Assembly: GCF_000002425.4 (NCBI RefSeq)
Contig: NC_037255.1
Coordinates: 4,245,477 to 4,309,476 of the forward strand
Source: Physcomitrium patens
Taxonomy: Eukaryota; Streptophyta; Bryopsida; Funariales; Funariaceae
Direction: 5' to 3'
Length of the DNA stretch: 64,000 nucleotides
Shown: in pieces, positions 60,490 through 64,000 of the stretch
Layout: each line of letters opens with the position of its first letter
Position numbering within the stretch: the first letter of the stretch is position 1
The notes under the pieces: generated by a model
What the model was told of the DNA's origin: nothing
The model's input: only the letters and a program-made list of their open reading frames with translations
Databases searched by the model: none
Made by a program: the position numbers and the translations under genes

Positions 60490-61812
60490 TTTTTAGTTCT
60501 TTTGAGTGATATAAGAATGTATTAAGGATTTATTTCTTTGAACTTTATGTCCTTAACACTAGGTTACAAAGAACTCATTTTTTGAATGAATTAAAAAGCC
60601 TAAGAAGGATCTTCTAACAATAAAATTAATAAAAAAAATATTAAAAGTAAATATATTTTTTTATCAAAAAAAAAAGTAATTATTGGATTTAAATAAAGTA
60701 GAATTTTTTCTTCAAGCGGCTAATAGAGATTTGCAAGAGAAGTTAGAAATCTTACTTAAAGATAAAAAAGATGATGAAGGATTGACAAAAAAAGAAAAGA
60801 AGTGGAAGGAGCTTTAGAATTACTTTTAAAAATAGAAAAGATAAAGGATAGGATGGATATTGAAAGACTATTGCAATTATTTAAAGAAAAAATATCTACT
60901 ATCCATCCTATATCTATGATTCAACCTTTAATGGCTACATAAAAGAAAGTAGAAATGGGCATCAATGAAATCATACAAGATCTAAGAGAGTTGCAAATAA
61001 AATTTGCAAAACTTAAAAAAAATAGTCAATCATCAAGAATATCAATAAGAAAAAATTTAAGACCAATGGAAGATGTAATACATAGGTACATGTGGTATAA
61101 TACTACAGATTATTTAAGAAGGGAATGTAAAGATTTTACAAATGCACTACGTAAAAAAAAAAAAAAATCAAAGATGGTCTGATACATTTAATAAAAAAAG
61201 GAGAAAACTTGGAGATAAATTTTGATAAAAAAAAAAAAGAATGAATGCGATTGTAGGAAATACTTTTAAAGTGCATACAATCTCAAGAAATGAAGCATCA
61301 ACATATTAGATAGAAGCAAATCTGGAAAAAAATTTAAACATAAATTTAGAATTTTAAAAAAAAAAACTAGTTCTTTGTGGTTAAATGCAATGAGTTATGT
61401 TGAAAAGAAAAAAAATTATTAGAGATGATTTAATACATATTGGCAATAAAATTTGGCAAATTATTAAGTAAGATAATACAATAGATGGATTATTGGTATA
61501 TACTCATATTGCAAAGAGTCAATATAAAACATTAATAGAAGAAAAAATAAAATAAAAATAAAAATAATGAAGGACTATCAAAAAGAACTATAAGGAGAAA
61601 TAAAGCATGACAATAAATGAATCCTATGCATGAAGAGAGAATAGAGAATATCTCTACAAAAAAAATTTGTGAAAGAAGAGTACAGGTTCTTACTTAAAAA
61701 TTACAATTAGATATTGAAGTTGCTATAGTTTGAAGAAAGTATTGAAAGAGCAAATTTTAAGTGAAAAGATTAAATTTATAATTAATAAAATCTTAGGAAT
61801 TGCAAAGCATTT
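60490..61812 (+). pseudogene. B-like gag remnant B4
   Basis: It aligns with B1 gag from about 11945 to 13235. Recognisable parts are FLQAANRDLQEKLE near 60700-60745, the ORF at 60955-61182 with DLRELQIKFAKL, and the eroded knuckle region MWYNTTDYLRRECKDF. The frame is broken repeatedly. It ends within the VLGITK segment, where a type C LTR begins. Confidence 0.75.
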
Positions 61813-62253
61813 TTGTATTATGTGTATTCTTTCTTGAGAATGCACCAGGTACTTAGTTGTAGAAAGTAAGAAACAGTGCAATAACAATTCTACCAAATCT
61901 AATAGCAGCTTGAATAAACTTCAAGTAATTTGTAATAATCCAATCAAACTTTAATCTATTGAAATAAATTTAAAAGAAGTCATAAAAAAAATACAAAGAA
62001 TCTTATATCAAAAGAAGTTTTAAATTCAATGGAATCATTAAAAAGAGCAATAAATGTACTATAACATTTACAGAATCTACAAAATTTTAAATCTCTTTTT
62101 ATTGCTTCTATTAAAACGGGATTTCAAATGATAAATCCTCAAATTCTTCGTAATTTTTTATATAAAGAAGAAAATTTGAAAACTACACAAGCATATTTTA
62201 AAAAGCAATATTTCCAAGATTTTGAATTGCTTCAAAAAAACAACCTCCGCCGG

Positions 62254-62288
<35 letters not shown>

Positions 62289-62527
62289 TGCAATTGCAAA
62301 CATACAAACAATCAAGCTTAGATATACCTCATTGTAATCAACTCAAAAATCAAGTATCAAATATAGGAATTATATACCACAAATAGATCTTTCATTACTA
62401 ACCATAATTTTTTAAGAGTCAATGCAAGAATAACTTTATATTATAATATTGTTAAATGAAAATATATAAATTAAAAGAAGGTGTTGATGAAAAAATCTAA
62501 TTTTTTTCTTATGCCAGCCTACTACAT
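61813..62527 (-). mobile_element. Type C LTR fragment (antisense) with a poly(A)-ended insert
   Basis: From TTGTATTATGTGTATTC to about 62010 it follows the antisense type C LTR start. Bases 62010-62286 are different: an open-looking stretch ending in an uninterrupted A run of about 30. LTR-like sequence resumes after that. It is cut at 62528 by a forward type C LTR and probably resumes at 63950. Confidence 0.5.
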
Positions 62528-63949
62528 TGTTATATGGTAATATGACTATATAATAAAAAAATAAAAGTATGTATCTTATTATAGAAGAGCATACTAGAAA
62601 GATATAGTAGAAAAACATGAATAAATGATAAGAAGGTAGGAAAAGCTTTTAGTATTAATACTACCTTTTATATAAAAAATATAAAAAATAAAAAACTTTG
62701 ATTTAGTTTGAAAAATTGTAAATAAAGCAAAATTAGGTAGATTAAGTAAATAAATCATGTAAGAATTTTTAAAAGCAAGTTAAGAATAGGTTTTAATAAA
62801 AATTATCCCAAAATTCTAAGAAATGATATCCAAAGACGACCAATTGTGAGATAGGATCAAAATCAGTCTCTAAGGTACAAAATTACGTACCTACAACAAT
62901 TTCAAGGTTCTTTTGATTAATTAAAAAGCAGGATTTGAAAGTAGACTAAACAAAGGTTTTGTGAGAGTTAATTTCATGTAATTTGGAGGCATATTGAGTT
63001 TTTGAAGGCCTTTCAAAGAGAGAAATGTACTTAGTGAATTTGGATTATAAGAAATAAAAAGAGGTTTAAAATTTTATAGATTTTGTGAGTGTTATAGTAC
63101 ATTTATAAATAAAATTTTGTGAGATTGTTATTGTGATTTTTATAAATATATTAAAGAGATTTGACATTGAATAATTAGTTAGATTAAAGATATGAGAGTT
63201 TTATTGGATTAGGATCTTGGATATTTGAAATATAGGATCAATGAGGATTTTTGCAATCTTGCAAAATCTGCTAGTTTCATTGAAGCAAAAATTAATAAGA
63301 GCAATTTAAACTTATAAATCTACATATCAACCAATTTTTGAAGCAATTAAATGGATCAGCAAGGAAAAATCACTATTGGAAGATTAACATCCAAGTTGGA
63401 GAAGGATGGTAGCTAAAATACCAGAGATTTTGGAGTTTTTTTTCTTAATTGATAAATTTTATTTTCTTTAAATTTTGTATGCTTATTAATTGATTTTAGA
63501 TTAAAATAAGGATGAAATTTTAATTGAAATCAATGGTTTGATTAATATTTATTGATATTTTAAAAAGAAACTATAAAAATTGGTTAAGATTTACTTAGAA
63601 TTTACTATAGGTCTATTTATGATTTTATTTTTAGTATTTTTTAGGATTATTTGTTATTTCTTTGAAGTTTTTATATTTAGTATTTATTTAAGATTAATTT
63701 TTATTTCTTTAAGATTTTTATTTTATTATTTTTTCAAGATAAATTTATATCTTCTTAAGATTTTTTAAGTAATTTTTTTAAACTTCTTTTGAATTGATTA
63801 AAGTTTGATTAAGTTTATTAGGGTTTGATAAGAGTTTATTCAAGATTCTATTAGACTTGTTAGGATCTTGTTGTTCCATTTTTTAATTTATCTTCTACAA
63901 GTAGATATCCAATATATTCTTAAGCTAAAATTTATGTTATATGATAACA
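62528..63949 (+). mobile_element. Complete type C LTR (forward, about 1.42 kb)
   Basis: It starts TGTTATATGGTAATATG and ends TTATATGATAACA. It is the reverse complement in layout of the LTR at 27969-29597, including the closing GTTAGGATCTTGTTG and CTTCTACAAGTAG segments. Flanks ACAT (62524-62527) and TCAT (63950-63953) fit a 4-bp duplication with one change. There is no coding region. Confidence 0.6.
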
Positions 63950-64000
63950 TCATTAATATTTGATAATACTAATTTTATCCAACAAAAAGCATGGTTGCTT

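Noticed and set aside
1..64000. Search for tRNA or rRNA genes by eye
   Set aside because: No cloverleaf with A and B boxes or rRNA segment was recognised; a covariance-model scan would be needed to exclude them.

Overview
The window looks like plant nuclear DNA, most likely from a bryophyte and probably a moss. One housekeeping gene carries 16 recognisable short GT-AG introns. An intronless KP4-like secreted protein gene is present, a family known from fungi and mosses. The rest is mostly very AT-rich, layered Ty3/gypsy LTR retrotransposon debris. There are no operons, no CRISPR array and no tRNA or rRNA gene that I can see.

Layout. 1-9.1 kb: two gypsy 'family A' elements head to tail (A1 pol end, one LTR, then A2 gag-protease-RT). 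They are interrupted by a 2.4 kb insertion at 274-2699 and by an antisense solo LTR at 7637-8970. 9.1-26.4 kb: a young 'family B' element on the minus strand (B2). Its 3' LTR is split by a second, nearly identical plus-strand copy (B1, 10136-18867), so the two coding bodies form an inverted repeat of about 6 kb per arm. 26.4-29.6 kb: an older B-like remnant (B3) with a diverged LTR, called LTR type C here. 30.4-37.3 kb: a complete minus-strand gene for V-ATPase subunit a (17 coding exons, about 821 aa), with a GC-rich CT-type leader/promoter to about 37.8 kb. 37.8-50.3 kb: AT-rich decay with a third family A element (A3), itself split by a solo type C LTR. 50.3-51.4 kb: a GC-rich island without a convincing ORF. 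53.2-53.85 kb: the KP4-like gene with TATA box and poly(A) signal. 54.8-58.7 kb: two minus-strand LINE remnants (zinc-binding tail and reverse transcriptase). 58.7-64 kb: more LTR fragments, an A4 pol/LTR remnant, a B-like gag remnant (B4) and a complete type C LTR.

Only two genes look functional for the host: V-ATPase subunit a (proton pumping across endomembranes) and the KP4-like small secreted protein. They are not functionally linked. Everything else is transposon sequence at different stages of decay, where many stop codons are explained by C-to-T or G-to-A changes, as expected for cytosine-methylated repeats. I found no new defence or enzymatic system. The most notable structures are the self-nested inverted B1/B2 pair, the coding lesions those two copies share, and the small KP4-like gene with its tandemly repeated 3' end. 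Coordinates were counted by hand and may be off by a base or two.
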